Below, in pieces: positions 45,143-56,575 of a DNA stretch of 64,000 nt; the first letter of the stretch is position 1, and every line of letters begins with the position of its first letter. The DNA lies in contig CM070723.1 of assembly GCA_036346275.1 (NCBI GenBank), positions 54,824,743 through 54,888,742 on the forward strand, read 5' to 3'. Below the pieces are notes generated by a model. That model was not told the DNA's origin and made no database searches. It worked only from the letters and a program-made list of their open reading frames with translations. The translations under genes and the position numbers were made by a program. Source of the stretch: Otatea glauca (lineage: Eukaryota > Streptophyta > Magnoliopsida > Poales > Poaceae).

Positions 45143-45630
45143 CTATAACAGCACAAATATGTAGCTTTTAGCAGTGACAATATGCGTCAGGGTGAGAAGG
45201 CAATCACTGCCGCGAAAGAGAGTAGAAAGAGAACAAGAGAAATAGGCAATTTGCTGCAGGTCTTTTGCAGTCTGATTACTGCCACTAGAGAAACAGCAGC
45301 GCTTTGCACGATTGAATCCAGAGAGGGCAAAACAGTGATTCACCTGCTGCTGACCTTTGGCCTTGTCTTCTTCATGGGCTCGGCATCCGAGGGTGTAATA
45401 ACCTCTGTACACCTCCTTTTTCAGTATGTTCAGTTGCTGTATCGTCGCTCGGTTGGCGATGTGTCGCCCCTCTGCCTCCTCGACGATGACACGAGCCCGA
45501 AGCAGCAGCCGTCGCAAGCTGTGTAGCTTCTCCTTCATGGTTGGCGCCGTCGGGTTCAGGTATTTTCCATGAGAAAAGACATGAATCTACCAGCAAGTTC
45601 ACCTATAATAGCAGAAATAACAATCTCCAT
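45143..45630 (-). pseudogene. N-terminal fragment of a fourth NB-ARC paralogue
   Basis: From ATG at 45630: MEIVISAIIGELAGRFMSFL, then a stop at MENT caused by one missing A in a run. The next frame continues KYLNPTAPTMKEKLHSLRR, RARVIVEEAEGRHIANRA, LNILKKEVYRGYYTL and CRAHEEDKAKG. This is the coiled-coil region of the family, more diverged than copies 1-3. No P-loop or later motif follows; the reading runs into unrelated sequence by about 45300. A truncated pseudogene. Confidence 0.8.
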
Positions 45631-45874
45631 GTTGAGAACTTGCGGTCAAATATGGATCCACCGTCGCTGCAATGGATCACTAAGAGCTAGCTGAGGGAAA
45701 TTATGTTGTCTGAAACTTTTTTCAGTGCCAACTCTTAGCCTTATCTTTCACTATGCCTTGTGTTCCAACAAGTAATGAAAAATTGGAAGTCAACTGCAGC
45801 TTATTGGGTTTGCAGATATAATCTGCAGGCCACGTTGCTTTCGCTGCATTTCCATAGAAATTCATGACTCCTTT

Positions 45875-46891
45875 TGACGCTTTAAGTATCTTCTCACAAA
45901 TCTAATTGATTCGGTCAAAGCTTTCATACTACTTGTTACACATGGTAAAGCTTCTCATGGGTAGCAGCCACCAAATCATATCAAAATTTTATGACATACG
46001 ACATGGCGTGGATGGTCTCAAAACAAAGAAGATGAATCTTGTATACAGAACCAAAATTATGACATTGAAGTAACCACAACGAGAGAAAAATTTGGTGAAG
46101 CTGGCCTAAGTTCTTTAAGGACAACCTTAAAAGAGTACAAAGGATTGTTGCTCTTTCACAACCTCTCAAATTTTTTAGGACTCTCATATCCTTACCCTAT
46201 ACAAAAATCTAGTGGTAAAAAATAACCTAGCCTTTAATCCTCTTGTGCACCTCTTGTTGATGAGTTCGTTTGTTGCTTTTTAGTTGCTTAGGTTCTTTAT
46301 GACCACCCCATGGGTTTATATAGCCCCTTTATTTCTCTTTTAAAGCAAGTAGGAATCATAATCTTAGTAGGATTCATCTAGCATATATTTCTAAATCCTA
46401 AAAGACTATGAGTCACCATAATAAAAAAGATCAAGATGCACAAAAGAATGCAACACAAAAACCCAAACAAATGCTACAACAAGCTGTATGTAAACTTAAG
46501 TCAGATTATCCATTAGACTCAGATAATTCACTTGAGTCAGATTATCCTACTCACTCGAATAATCCAGATCAACGTAACAAAAATAGCAGCATAGATTATA
46601 ACCAAAACAACCACAACTTTTAAACCGATGCTCCAAATGAATTGAAATTTGAGACACATCTTCCCTAGGACTTTACAAATCTATTCCAATAAACAATCAT
46701 AAGGATCATTGCTAAAGTTCTAACATTTATCTATTTTAAGAGAAGTTGCACAAAAATCGGGCAAAACTACAAAATCAAGATCTCGAGTTGCTCGTGGGAG
46801 GATTCAGGCCAACACGACCAAGGATGTAGCACTCTTAATCTCCGCAAAAATTAAACCAAAAGCTTTTGAATCACAAGAACCAAGATCTCAC
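45875..46891 (-). repeat. Duplicated block C, first part
   Basis: Collinear copy of 40104-41120. It starts at the same TGACGCTTTAAG boundary, but no gag relic adjoins. The 5-kb LTR then interrupts it and the match resumes at 51896. Confidence 0.75.
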
Positions 46892-46896
46892 CCTAT

Positions 46897-49800
46897 TGTG
46901 AGACACCCCGTTCTGATGAACAGGGACCTCCATGTGATTACTGTGCTATTCCGGTCCTGGATCAGTAGCTAGCACTCACATGTTTACAACATTCATATCA
47001 AAATCATACTCGAGAGCAAACAGAAGGACTTCATAACAGAAATAATTACACAGAGCTCAGTACAAATTTAAAACATTTAACAGCGAAAACCAAAAGAAAG
47101 CTGAAAACCCCAAACAGCCTTGCGATTGCCCACTAAACCCTCAGGCAACTGACTAGGCAACCTAGAAGAGACTATCGTCGAAACCCGCGAGACCTGCTTG
47201 AAAGAGCGCGTCATCTGGCAGATCGCAGTCTTCTTCCTCTGAGACAGCAGATGCAAGATTGAGTACATTGGTACTCAGCAAGTCTTATAGTGGTTCACAG
47301 ATGCAAATAAGTAATTATGCAGGCTGATCAATAGACAGGCTATGGTTATTTTGCAATTGCATAAATGCATAAAAAAATGTATAAGCATATTAGATTGAAA
47401 CATCGCATTTTAATAAAAGCAATTGAAGGACAGAATGATAAGCAATTATTCCAGATTTTCAACCCAGTCTACCAGACTGCATAGATCCCGGTGTCGATCC
47501 TTTGACACAAAAGCTGGTTATAAAACGGTTTCCAAAACCACAACTCATTTTTGAAAGCACCAAAAGACTCTAGCATGGAATAACGTCACCAAGTGCCCTT
47601 GACCGCGGGCGCGGCTAATCGATTAGATTTACACTTTGCAGAGGTGTACAGCTTTACCCACAAGGAATGATCAACCTCTTTCGCCAGGCCAATTAACACA
47701 CTTCCTTTGGTGTGTCGGCAAGGAGATCATACTGAGCCGTTACATTATCTAGGCGTGGCTTTACACCAGCCGGGCGTTATCCTCGCCACGAAGACGAGAG
47801 ACACTCACCCAAGCCGTGGATCCACATTATCACACACAACACCACGTCTGTCCGGGCAAGGCGTACACCGTTGCATTAGTATGTAGAAACCCCTACAGAC
47901 AGATCTGACCGAAATATCTGTGCAATCTCCCGCCTTCCATAGATTCAAAGCCACTTCTAAACAACTTAATAGGCTAAGACCCGCCCATACAAGCCCTCGT
48001 GGTTGTACGAAAAACATGGATTCACCGTCCCATCGCTCGGTCCTTAATCCGACACGGGTGATACTCCACCCTAGTTACGTGCATATCCTTTTGCACAACC
48101 GGCTAGTGCCAATAATCACCCGCGTCAAACCATAGTTTTGTTTTAGGGTTTTTAGCAAACTATAACCAACCATTTTTTTTCCAAAAGGTCATATACAGGT
48201 TGAAAAGACTGAAAAGAGCCAACGGAGAGCTTAAGCAAGGATATTATGCTAGCGATTGTACCCAAACATGACATTAAGTATGTCTAACTCAAACTAGGGT
48301 TTACAAGGTTCACATGTTCATACAGATTGAGACAAACCATAATTTACAGGATTAACTACAGTTCTAACCCAAATTAGCACTTTTATGGAGAATTATCCGG
48401 ATGCACTGTACATAAGCAAAAGCAACATAAGGTAGGTGAATTATTGGGCTCGACATGGTCAAGGGTTTGCTTGCCTTGCAGCTCACTGTCAGGAATATAG
48501 TCTGGATCTGCGGAACCGTCGTCTTCTTCTTCGATGACATCGGTGTCTACTCGTCGAGGAAAAGAAGAACAAAAGAACATTAGCAAACTCCAAATGGCAA
48601 AAAGAAACCAGACAGACAACAATAAACACCAGTTCGAACCAAACAGGAGGTTGCTTTTTACGAAATATTTAAATTCATACATCGAATTATAGATGATAAA
48701 ATTATTTGAAATAAGAAGATTGATCACTAGCTTCTTTGGAAGAGGGTAAAAAGAGCAGCACTAGAAACAGAGCTCTCTGCCTCCTTCAAAAATTTCAAGA
48801 AAAGAGCACTCAAAACTATGCTATTTAGGGTTATACATCCAATAAGATTTAAGTGCAACATCTAACAAAACCAGGGTTTTAATCTTGAATTAGCTAGAGC
48901 ATACTTTGGTTATCACTTCCAATTACTTCTTTGAACTTTTAGGGTTTAGATAAAGCTTGAAAACTATTGTTAAAAAGGCTTAGTTGGAAACCTGGACTTG
49001 GCTACAAAATTGGCTAAGGAAAGCACTTAAATAATATCGCTTAAGGTTGTTACCCTTATGAAAACTAAGTGAGTCACAACTCTTAAATGGAATATTTTTC
49101 TGGAATCTACTAGTACAAACTTCAGTGATCATTTATACATTATTATTTCAAAAATTCTTACTTGGATAAGCTACTTTACACATGGTTGAAAATGCCTAAT
49201 TGTTTCAAACATTCAGCAAAACATAAAAAGTAGGCTCATTTTACTAACTTGTTTTGGATACAAACCTTAGCAAAATGCCATTATTTTCCAGAACCTATGA
49301 GTATACACTATGTGGAGTGTTTCTATACTATTTTTACATTCTTTCACATTTATATAATCTATTTTATCAAATGTTGAAAAGGGCTATATGAACACAAAAA
49401 CTACCTTACTGCCAATTCAACTTGCACATTCATTTACTATTAGACTACTTATCAACTTTAATTCATTTTCCTCCTGACATCAGGGCATGATCTTGAGAAC
49501 ATTTCAAAATTGAATTTGAGTTATTTTGAATCTGTTCATAGCAAATTACATCTATTTTGCTATAACAAGTGTTGTTTTAGTTTATGGAATAACCATTACT
49601 TATACTTTTCCTAAGTATTTTCACAAGTACTAACTCCCAATGGTTTATGCCCCTTCAGGATCAACTTTTAAACATTTAAACTTTAACCCTTTCCTTTATT
49701 TACACAACTTCACCTTTACGTTTAGTATTCATTTTTGTGCAAACATGATATACAATAAGGTATCATGCCAACATTTTTGTTTATTTGGAATACTTATAAC

Positions 49801-51895
49801 TCAGAGGCTCTACAAAAACTCATCTTATATTAACTGGACCATCCTAAAAATATTTTATTCACATGGCCTTATTTACACCTAAGCACCTCTTTGATTTTCC
49901 TAAAATCAAATATTACCCATCTTCAACAAATTTTTGCATATTCTGAAACTACAGAATTTTATACGAATTTAGAAACTAGTTTCACTCAATTTGGCCAAAT
50001 GATTCAAAAGTTATTGGCATTTGAATTTCAGCTGGTTTAGGAAATCCAACTAAAAATTGAAAATACGCTTTCGCTTCTGGAACACGCATTCCACTGCGCG
50101 CGCAGAATTGCGTTCAAACGCGCTGACCCACTGACGTATGGGACCCACCCATCAGCGACTCAGGACAGAGGTTTACGGCTTCTTGCTCGCCGCCGGCGAA
50201 GCAGTTCCTCCGCGGCGGAATGGGTAGCACCATGGGCACCAGCACACCCGTGCGCACCCATGGGTGGTACCCATTCGCCGGGTGGTGGCCGGGAAGGTGG
50301 CCGCCACCGTGAGAGTCTTGCGACGCCATGGCGGTAGCGAAAACTTCGACTAGAGGCTAAAACTCCGGCGATCTAGGGTTCGGCTAGCTACTGATGGAGC
50401 AAGGGGTTCGAGCTCACCGATCATTGGGTGCGAGAAGGCTTGTCCGAGCTGCCACCGTCTTGCATTGGGAGGAAGAAGGGCGGCGGTGCGGCGCTGCTAC
50501 AAGCAAAAAGAAGCCAAAGTGGCGAGTGATCAGTAAACCTGGGGTGCTAAGGATGATCGGCCTGGAATCGATTTGAAGAATTGGGGACGAATTGACCTGG
50601 ATTGATGAGTTTCCCCCCTTTTGGGTTCTTGCGGCGAAACGGGGAAGACGACCCCGTGCGGCTCTTGGCTCAGCGAAATGGCAAATGCGAGGCGCAAGGA
50701 GGCACTGCGATGAAAGGGGAAGGCTTAAGGCTCGGTTTCGGCTCGAGTCGAGCGCCGCGGCCGGGCCGCCATTTCGTGCGTGCGAACGCAACCAGCGACG
50801 CAGCCATCTCTCCAGCGCGGCTCGACCATGAATGACTGAGCATAGACATGAGGGAGACGGCGTGCTACGTGGAGGGCGATGAGTGTGGCCTGACGGGAGT
50901 GGTTGACAACCGGACGGCGAAGGGCGGCGAGGCGACGACTCGCCGGCGGAGGAGAAGAAAGGAGAAGAGACTCGCGAGGGAGGCTGACACGCGGGGCCGA
51001 GGCCCACTGGCAGTGACCCAAGACTTCTCCTCAGCCTTGCCAGCGCGTCAAAGTTCAACAGCGCCCGGGCCCACCTGTCGGCGAGAGGATAAATTTAATG
51101 CGATGGGACTGGACGGGATTTCTCTAGAATTTGGATTTGTTTAAGCTTCAAACTCAGTCAATATTTTACTAAAATTTTTTACCAAGACTTAATAGGAGTC
51201 ACACGTCTACTGTAAAATTTTGAGACAAAAACTCTTTTTAGATAATTTACTAAAATTCTAACACTGTACTGTGCCCTAAACCTTGATTTCGGTCTTTGAT
51301 TTAATTAAAGATTCATATTCTATAATTTATTTTTTAAAATTTTTGGAGAGGTTAAAATCCTTATAAATAGATAACCATAAAATTTTAAACTAAAAAATGT
51401 GAGTAATTATTTTATATAAATTCTGACAACCGTTTTCCTTACATTTTGGACCCACTATATTTGAATTTTTAAGGGGCTTAACCCAGCTTATTAAATCATA
51501 AAAATTTTACCAGTGATGTGTTACATATCCATGGTTTTATATAAATTTTATTGGCTTTACTTGACATGGTCTATTTTTCTTTCTCCTTTTTGATTCACTG
51601 TTTCTAGTCAAAAAGTAGATACATGCTTTATTTACCTTAACCCCAAGTATGTAAAAATTTTATTTACTGGTCAAACATTATCACCAGCTTGAATAGGACC
51701 CATGGTAAATCTTTCTAAATTTTATCTTCCTCTTTTCCCTTTTCCTTTGTTTTTCCTTTTATTAAATCTTTTCACATAACGCAAAGGTCTAAGGAAATTC
51801 TAATTGGAGCAAATAATACCAAGAAGTACCAGAAATATTTATATTAAAATTTAAATTGTTCATATTTCACTGTTCCAAACTTTCAGGATATTACA
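46897..51895 (-). mobile_element. Solo gypsy-type LTR of about 5 kb
   Basis: In element orientation (minus) it begins TGTAATATCCTGAAAG at 51895 and ends GGTGTCTCACA at 46897, both typical of plant gypsy LTRs. CCTAT flanks it at 46892-46896 and 51896-51900, and block B at 41115 shows the uninterrupted site. No internal repeat of either end was seen, so it is one LTR and not a two-LTR element. At 4,999 bp it is very long for an LTR. A GC-rich promoter zone lies at 50100-51060 and AT-rich sequence elsewhere. A candidate small spliced ORF lies on its sense strand (see next entry). Confidence 0.82.
47162..48546 (-). other. Candidate spliced acidic ORF inside the 5-kb LTR
   Basis: Minus strand. 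A piece at 48546-48487 reads TDVIEEEDDGSADPDYIPD, preceded by an AG acceptor and followed by a GTGAGC donor. After a 1,248-bp interval ending in CTCAG, a piece at 47238-47162 continues in frame as KEEDCDLPDDALFQAGLAGF then DDSLF and a stop. Splice signals and frame agree at both joints. An upstream exon could be the ORF starting MASQDSHGGGHLPGHH at 50329, but that joint is not clear. No homology is known to me. It could be chance, or a conserved LTR transcript. Confidence 0.35.
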
Positions 51896-52310
51896 CCTAT
51901 TCAAGCCAAAACCCGGTCAACCTCCAAATATTTGCTATGAGGATGCCTAGATGGATGGGAGATGACCTCTTGGAGGTTTTCATCTCTTACATGTCCTTGG
52001 CAACCAACAATACATATGAGAGGAAAAACCACAAGAATCAAATACAACCAAGGAAAAAAGCTCAAGAACAACAAGAACAAGCACTTGCACGAATTTGATA
52101 GATATATCAAACCTAAGGATAATAAAAAGCTCACATGCAAGAGCCTCAAGTCCCTAAAGACTATGGAGAATATAGGAAAGAGAGTAGAAAAGAAAATGCA
52201 CATGTGCAGTACAATAACACTACAATATCTACTGCATTTTGGAGAAAGCAACATGCATCACAATATGAATGTTTTTGCCTTACATGTACATAAAATTTTA
52301 CTTGAGCAAA
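51896..52310 (-). repeat. Duplicated block C, second part: 3' flank of NB-ARC copy 3
   Basis: Continues the match with block B (41118-41534) after the inserted LTR. It contains ATGAGGATGCCTAGATGGAT and ACATGTACATAAAATTTTAC, shared with copy 2, and partly with copy 1 from 31605. It probably includes the 3' UTR of the gene. Confidence 0.75.
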
Positions 52311-53825
52311 CTAACTCAAAGCCTTCCTCTTCTGACAATGCTTGTTCCCAGTAACTACACACTTTGACTCGTGAATCTCACAGCTATAAATGTAGCTGTA
52401 ATAAGGAGGTAAGTAAGATTTCCACACTAGGACCTCAAGTTTCCCATGAGGTGTTACACTTCCAGACAATATCTCTTGCAAGGTAATTTTGGGCGCTTCT
52501 TCATGAGCAAGCCCTACTCGAGCATGGCCGTAGATTTCACAATATATACTATCTCCAGATATTGTCGGAAGTAAAGCATTTTTTCTTGTCACCCCAAAAT
52601 CACTTGAACATCTAAGTAGCAGCTTATTCTTCTGACCCTTCTCCCTGAGGCATTCAAGAAACCTGCGCCAATGCCGCACGTCACCACTAGCTCTAAGAGA
52701 ATAAGCTATGATGTTTGCATTTATGAAAGACCTGTTTGCATTTACGAAAGACCCAGAGAACTCCTTATATTTCTCTTGGTCAAAGTACTCCTCAAATATC
52801 TCCACTGCCATGGATGCTAGCTTTGGTTGGTCTTCGGGGTTCGAGCTTCCGAACGCAAGAACCTTGAAGAAGTACCAGTATGCTTCTCGAGGCAAAAATT
52901 TTAGACGGAGAGGTTGGGTCGTTCCAAACTTTGCAACTTTGTCAGATCGACTCGTAATTACGATTTTACTGCCTAGTGAAAAGCAACTTCGAGAAGCAAA
53001 GCACAACTTTCTCCATGCATCCTCATCGACATCCCCAGCTAGATCAATAACAACCAGGAGCCTTCCTTCATCTGAGGAGGAGGTATGTTGATGTTTGATT
53101 ACTCCTCCATCTCTTAGGGTGCATGTTTTTTCTTCTCTAAAATCACTCTCACTGAAAAATATAATACGAGCAAAGTGGCTGCGTACCCTTTTGTCGAAGC
53201 AAACATGCTCAATAAGTGTACTCTTTCCAACTTTTGCTGCACCGATAATTGGCAGGACACCCAAATTGTCAGTCCCCGGAGGTTCTCTATCCAGCAAGAA
53301 ATTGACGATCCGTTCCATCTCCATCTGACGGCCAAACATGCACTTCTCCATAAACATATACATGCTATATGGTTGGCGACACATAGGTGGGTAGTTCTTC
53401 AAAAATATAACAAATTCATTCATACCAGTAACAGTCAACTCCACACTATGGAGCATCTGTTCCAACTCATCTTTTCCGTGTCTACTGCCAGTATAGAAAC
53501 GAACACGCTTGCCAGAATTGAATTTTGACAGGGAAGAATAGCTCACTTCATCGCCTTTATGGGCTTGGCGTCTGAACTTGTCGAGCACGTAGTAGCCCCT
53601 GTACATCTCTTCTCTCAGCACGTTGAGCTGTTGAAGCATGGCATGGCTTGTGATGTGCCTCCTCTCGGCCTCCTCGATGGCGACGCGAACCCGGAGCAGC
53701 ATCAGCTGTAGTCTCCGCAGGCTCTCCTCCTTGGACGACGCCGGCGGCTTACAGTATTTGTCGATTAAGAAGGAGAGGGATCTGCTGGCGAGTTCGCCTA
53801 TGACTGCAGATAAGAACGTCTCCAT
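52311..53825 (-). CDS. CC-NB-ARC protein without LRRs, copy 3
   Basis: Intact single-exon ORF of 504 codons, ATG at 53825. Coiled-coil N terminus (1-90; METFLSAVIGELASRSLSFL). Linker 91-160 with DEVSYSSLSKFNSGKRVRF. NB-ARC from FGRQMEMERIVNFLL (164-178), P-loop GAAKVGKST (195-203), FSESDFREEK (224-233), kinase-2 region RLLVVIDLAGD (255-265), RNBS-B GSKIVITSRS (285-294), and LKFLPREAYWYFFKVLAF (308-325). The usual GLPL, ARC2 and MHD parts and LRRs are missing. The C-terminal domain (about 380-504) holds SGDVRHWRRFLECLRE, NALLPTISGDSIYCEIYGHA, ITLQEILSGSVTPHGKLEV and a Cys/His-containing tail ending CQKRKALS. Close to copy 2 throughout. Length is about half a full NLR. Probably a cytoplasmic nucleotide-binding immune component; its activity is not predictable from sequence alone. 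Confidence 0.85.
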   Translation of the reverse strand: METFLSAVIGELASRSLSFLIDKYCKPPASSKEESLRRLQLMLLRVRVAIEEAERRHITSHAMLQQLNVLREEMYRGYYVLDKFRRQAHKGDEVSYSSLSKFNSGKRVRFYTGSRHGKDELEQMLHSVELTVTGMNEFVIFLKNYPPMCRQPYSMYMFMEKCMFGRQMEMERIVNFLLDREPPGTDNLGVLPIIGAAKVGKSTLIEHVCFDKRVRSHFARIIFFSESDFREEKTCTLRDGGVIKHQHTSSSDEGRLLVVIDLAGDVDEDAWRKLCFASRSCFSLGSKIVITSRSDKVAKFGTTQPLRLKFLPREAYWYFFKVLAFGSSNPEDQPKLASMAVEIFEEYFDQEKYKEFSGSFVNANRSFINANIIAYSLRASGDVRHWRRFLECLREKGQKNKLLLRCSSDFGVTRKNALLPTISGDSIYCEIYGHARVGLAHEEAPKITLQEILSGSVTPHGKLEVLVWKSYLPPYYSYIYSCEIHESKCVVTGNKHCQKRKALS

Positions 53826-53860
53826 TGGGAAACCTCTTTCACCAAGAGAAGAAGTGATAA

Positions 53861-53872
53861 GAATTATATATG
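53861..53872 (-). promoter_or_regulatory. TATA box, NB-ARC copy 3
   Basis: CATATATAATTC on the minus strand, 36-47 bp upstream of the ATG. The W-box of copies 1 and 2 is replaced here by CTTTTTGGTCATCGG. Confidence 0.45.
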
Positions 53873-54009
53873 TGATGCGAAATACTGGTTTCGTCTCAAA
53901 GCTGTTGCTTTGATTTCTTTTTGGTCATCGGAAGACTAGCGAAAAAACCATGAATGGAGAGGAAGCAGTCTACACGGTAGTGAAAGCCTACGCAGTTGCC
54001 CATCGCTAG

Positions 54010-54560
54010 GAGCTACTTTTCTTGACTACTTTTTGGGATTAACTCACAATTCTGAAATAAATTCTTACTCAGAATATTCTACAAAGCCTAGGAAATTAAA
54101 TGTTAAACTTGGTTTGTTTCCAACTAAATTCAGTCCTCAAGTTATAAATTTCATTTTATAATGCGTGTTTTGATCAGCACGAAGGTTAAAAAGGTGCTAT
54201 GTTCAATGAAAATCAAAGAGAGAAAATGATGCAATACCTTTCAATTAAGTGCTTGGAGAAGTTGAATGATGATTATTTGTGTAGCACTGAATTTTAGGAA
54301 ATGAGGCGATACCTTTCAATTAAGTCTGATGAAAATATAAGATGATTATCTTAGGAAAGATAATGAAATGAACAAGGACAAGATAGGTAAACTGGTACTA
54401 AATATACTTACATATGGCTTATAGAACGGAAAATGTCTGAAAAATAATATGTTTTGTAAAATGGATAAGGCATATTGCATTCAAAGAGGGCATGGAAGAT
54501 TATATTAGTCCATATTACATTTATCTGGTAGAAAAAGAACCACCGGTACCAGGGGCAGAG
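54010..54560. other. Upstream region of NB-ARC copy 3
   Basis: 54030-54330 is a copy of the upstream block seen before copies 1 and 2. 54330-54560 is AT-rich, without an ORF, up to the copia LTR. Confidence 0.55.
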
Positions 54561-56520
54561 TGAAGGACCATGTGGAGGTCCATCCATGTTTGTGATGAGT
54601 ATTTGACTTTATTTGAGCAAGGTGTGCTCACGTTTGAGTTTGATTTGGTTTGATTTTCAAACAAGAGCTATTTGAATTGCTGTGTCGACCCCGAGTGGTT
54701 GAGGCTCCGAGTGGTTGAGGATTTGGCTGGTCGGAGACCAGTCGTCTGACCCCGAGTGGTCAGGTCTTTGGTTGGTCGGATACCAGTCGACCGACCCCGA
54801 GTGGTCGGGGCTTTGGCTGGTTGCAGACCAGTCGTTCGACCCCGAGTGGTCGGGGCTTTGACTGGTTGGAGACCAGTCGTCCGACCAGTGGTTTGGGCCT
54901 TGGTGGTCGGAGACCGATGGTCGAACCTCAGTGGTCGGAATGGAGTCGATGGTCGGACCTCGAGTGGTCGGGATGGAGACCAGTGTTCGACCTCGAGAGG
55001 TCGGGATGGTTTATTGCATATCATTGTGGGCATTGCTATGTGATGTGTTTCCTTGTTTTTGATGGTTGCGGGGACAGCGGTGCTAGGTTATGGTGAGGCG
55101 GAGGATGGCCGGACTAGGCGAGGCGTCGGAGGTCGAGACGGTTGGGAGATCGCCGAAGATGATCGGAGGCGGAGTCCGGGCAAGTCAAGAAGACAAGGAA
55201 AGGAGATGATGCTAGCTAGATGCGCGTGGATCAATGAGGGCCGTCGGATTGAGGTCTAGTTGATAGGTTAGCGGGTCTTGGTAGTATGCTTTGAAAACCG
55301 TGCAAAAAAACCCGGTATGTGTGTGGGTTTTGGGTTAGCCCTTGCATGGCTGTGAGTGTGGGTTAATTCTAGCCCTTAGATGAGTGCTCTAGGGTTGAGG
55401 ACTCATCCAAGGGTGGTAGGTGGCCCAAGAGTAGTATAAATAGGGGTGGAGGGTAGCCTCCTTCCCGTGAAGGTTTTGATGCTCCTTTGAGCTTTGCCCA
55501 CATGAATGTGAGGCTTTGTAACCTCTCCTTCCAGAAATGAAGTGTTTCCTCATATCATTTCTTTTTCTTTGTGCATTTACATTACGCATTTAAATTACGC
55601 AATTTACATTATGCACTTAAATTCCGCAATTAAATTCAGCACTTACATTCTTGCAATTTACATTTATGCAATTTGGATTTGCCTCCTCTCCTTCTAAATG
55701 CTGTTATTCTAGGATGTCTTGAGGGTGTTCATTTGGTTTTACATCTTTCTTACACCCTTGGATAGACTAGAGATCAAGTTTTTTATCAAATTGCAAATCT
55801 GTCCAGAACTTGTTCTTCGTGCAGCAGTTAGTGTTTTATTTTTATAAAAATATATAAAAATCTTTTTTAAGAAATTATTTATGTATAAGGTTCATAACTA
55901 ATATATACATCTGTATAAAATTTCTTGAGTCCACTGGCTGCACCGTTTGAGTGCTATGAAGTGAAAACCGAGCCTCAAACTTTCTTGTCGAAGTTCCTCA
56001 CTGTCTGTATTGCTTGATTTTTCATTCTTATTCTACAAAGAATTCTGATGTAATTTTTGGTGGAGTGGTTCATGTCTCAACTTCTCACAGGGACAAAAAT
56101 GCCCAAAAATTTTAGAGCAAAATAAACTCACCAACCACCTGTTCCAACTGAGGACAATTTCTGAAAATCTGCTTTAAACTTTTCTGAAAAAGAGACTTTG
56201 GTGTTTTAGCTTTATCTCTTTTAGAAAAGAAGTCTTTTGAATTGATTCCTCTTTTGTTTGGACACTTGACAAACAAGATTGTGATTAAAAAGCCCTCACA
56301 TGATTCATGGTTCTTATCCATGCAAGCTAGGGGTACACATAGTTGTCTAATTATTCTGGATTTTTGGAGGGTGTGCGAATCTGAGAAGCACCAGTTTGAA
56401 CAAAAATCTTTGGGTGCTTTAGATTTTTATTGTAAGAGTGTTTGGAGTACTTTGAGTGGGGGAAATTTTATTTGGGATCATTCACCCCCCCCCCCCTCTG
56501 ATCGCCATTTCGATCTTTCA
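54561..56520 (+). repeat. 5' LTR of the Sirevirus-like element
   Basis: Begins TGAAGGACCATG and ends CGATCTTTCA just before the primer site. Length 1,960 bp. TATAAATAG at 55435 is the promoter. A run of about 14 C lies at 56484-56498. The first 730 bp can be aligned with the 3' LTR. Confidence 0.9.
54690..55012. repeat. GACCCCGAGTGGTCGG tandem repeat in the 5' LTR
   Basis: Five to six imperfect units of about 60 bp: GACCCCGAGTGGTCGGGGC, then TTTGGCTGGTCGGAGACCAG, then TCGTCC. The same array is in the 3' LTR (63400-63735), where several units differ by 1-3 base indels. Confidence 0.85.
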
Positions 56521-56522
56521 AT

Positions 56523-56534
56523 TGGTATCAGAGC
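56523..56534 (+). other. Primer-binding site, initiator tRNA-Met
   Basis: TGGTATCAGAGC two bases after the LTR end. This is the standard copia primer site complementary to the 3' end of plant initiator tRNA-Met. Confidence 0.92.
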
Positions 56535-56575
56535 CGGTTTTGCTCTTCCATAGATCTTGACCGGTCTCAAGAGCC

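Noticed and set aside
50414..51058. 214-codon minus-strand ORF in the 5-kb LTR
   Set aside because: It lies in the GC-rich promoter zone with several overlapping ORFs on both strands, and no motif was recognised.
56484..56498. Poly-C run as a functional site
   Set aside because: Simple homopolymer near the LTR end; its length is unreliable in sequencing and no function is indicated.
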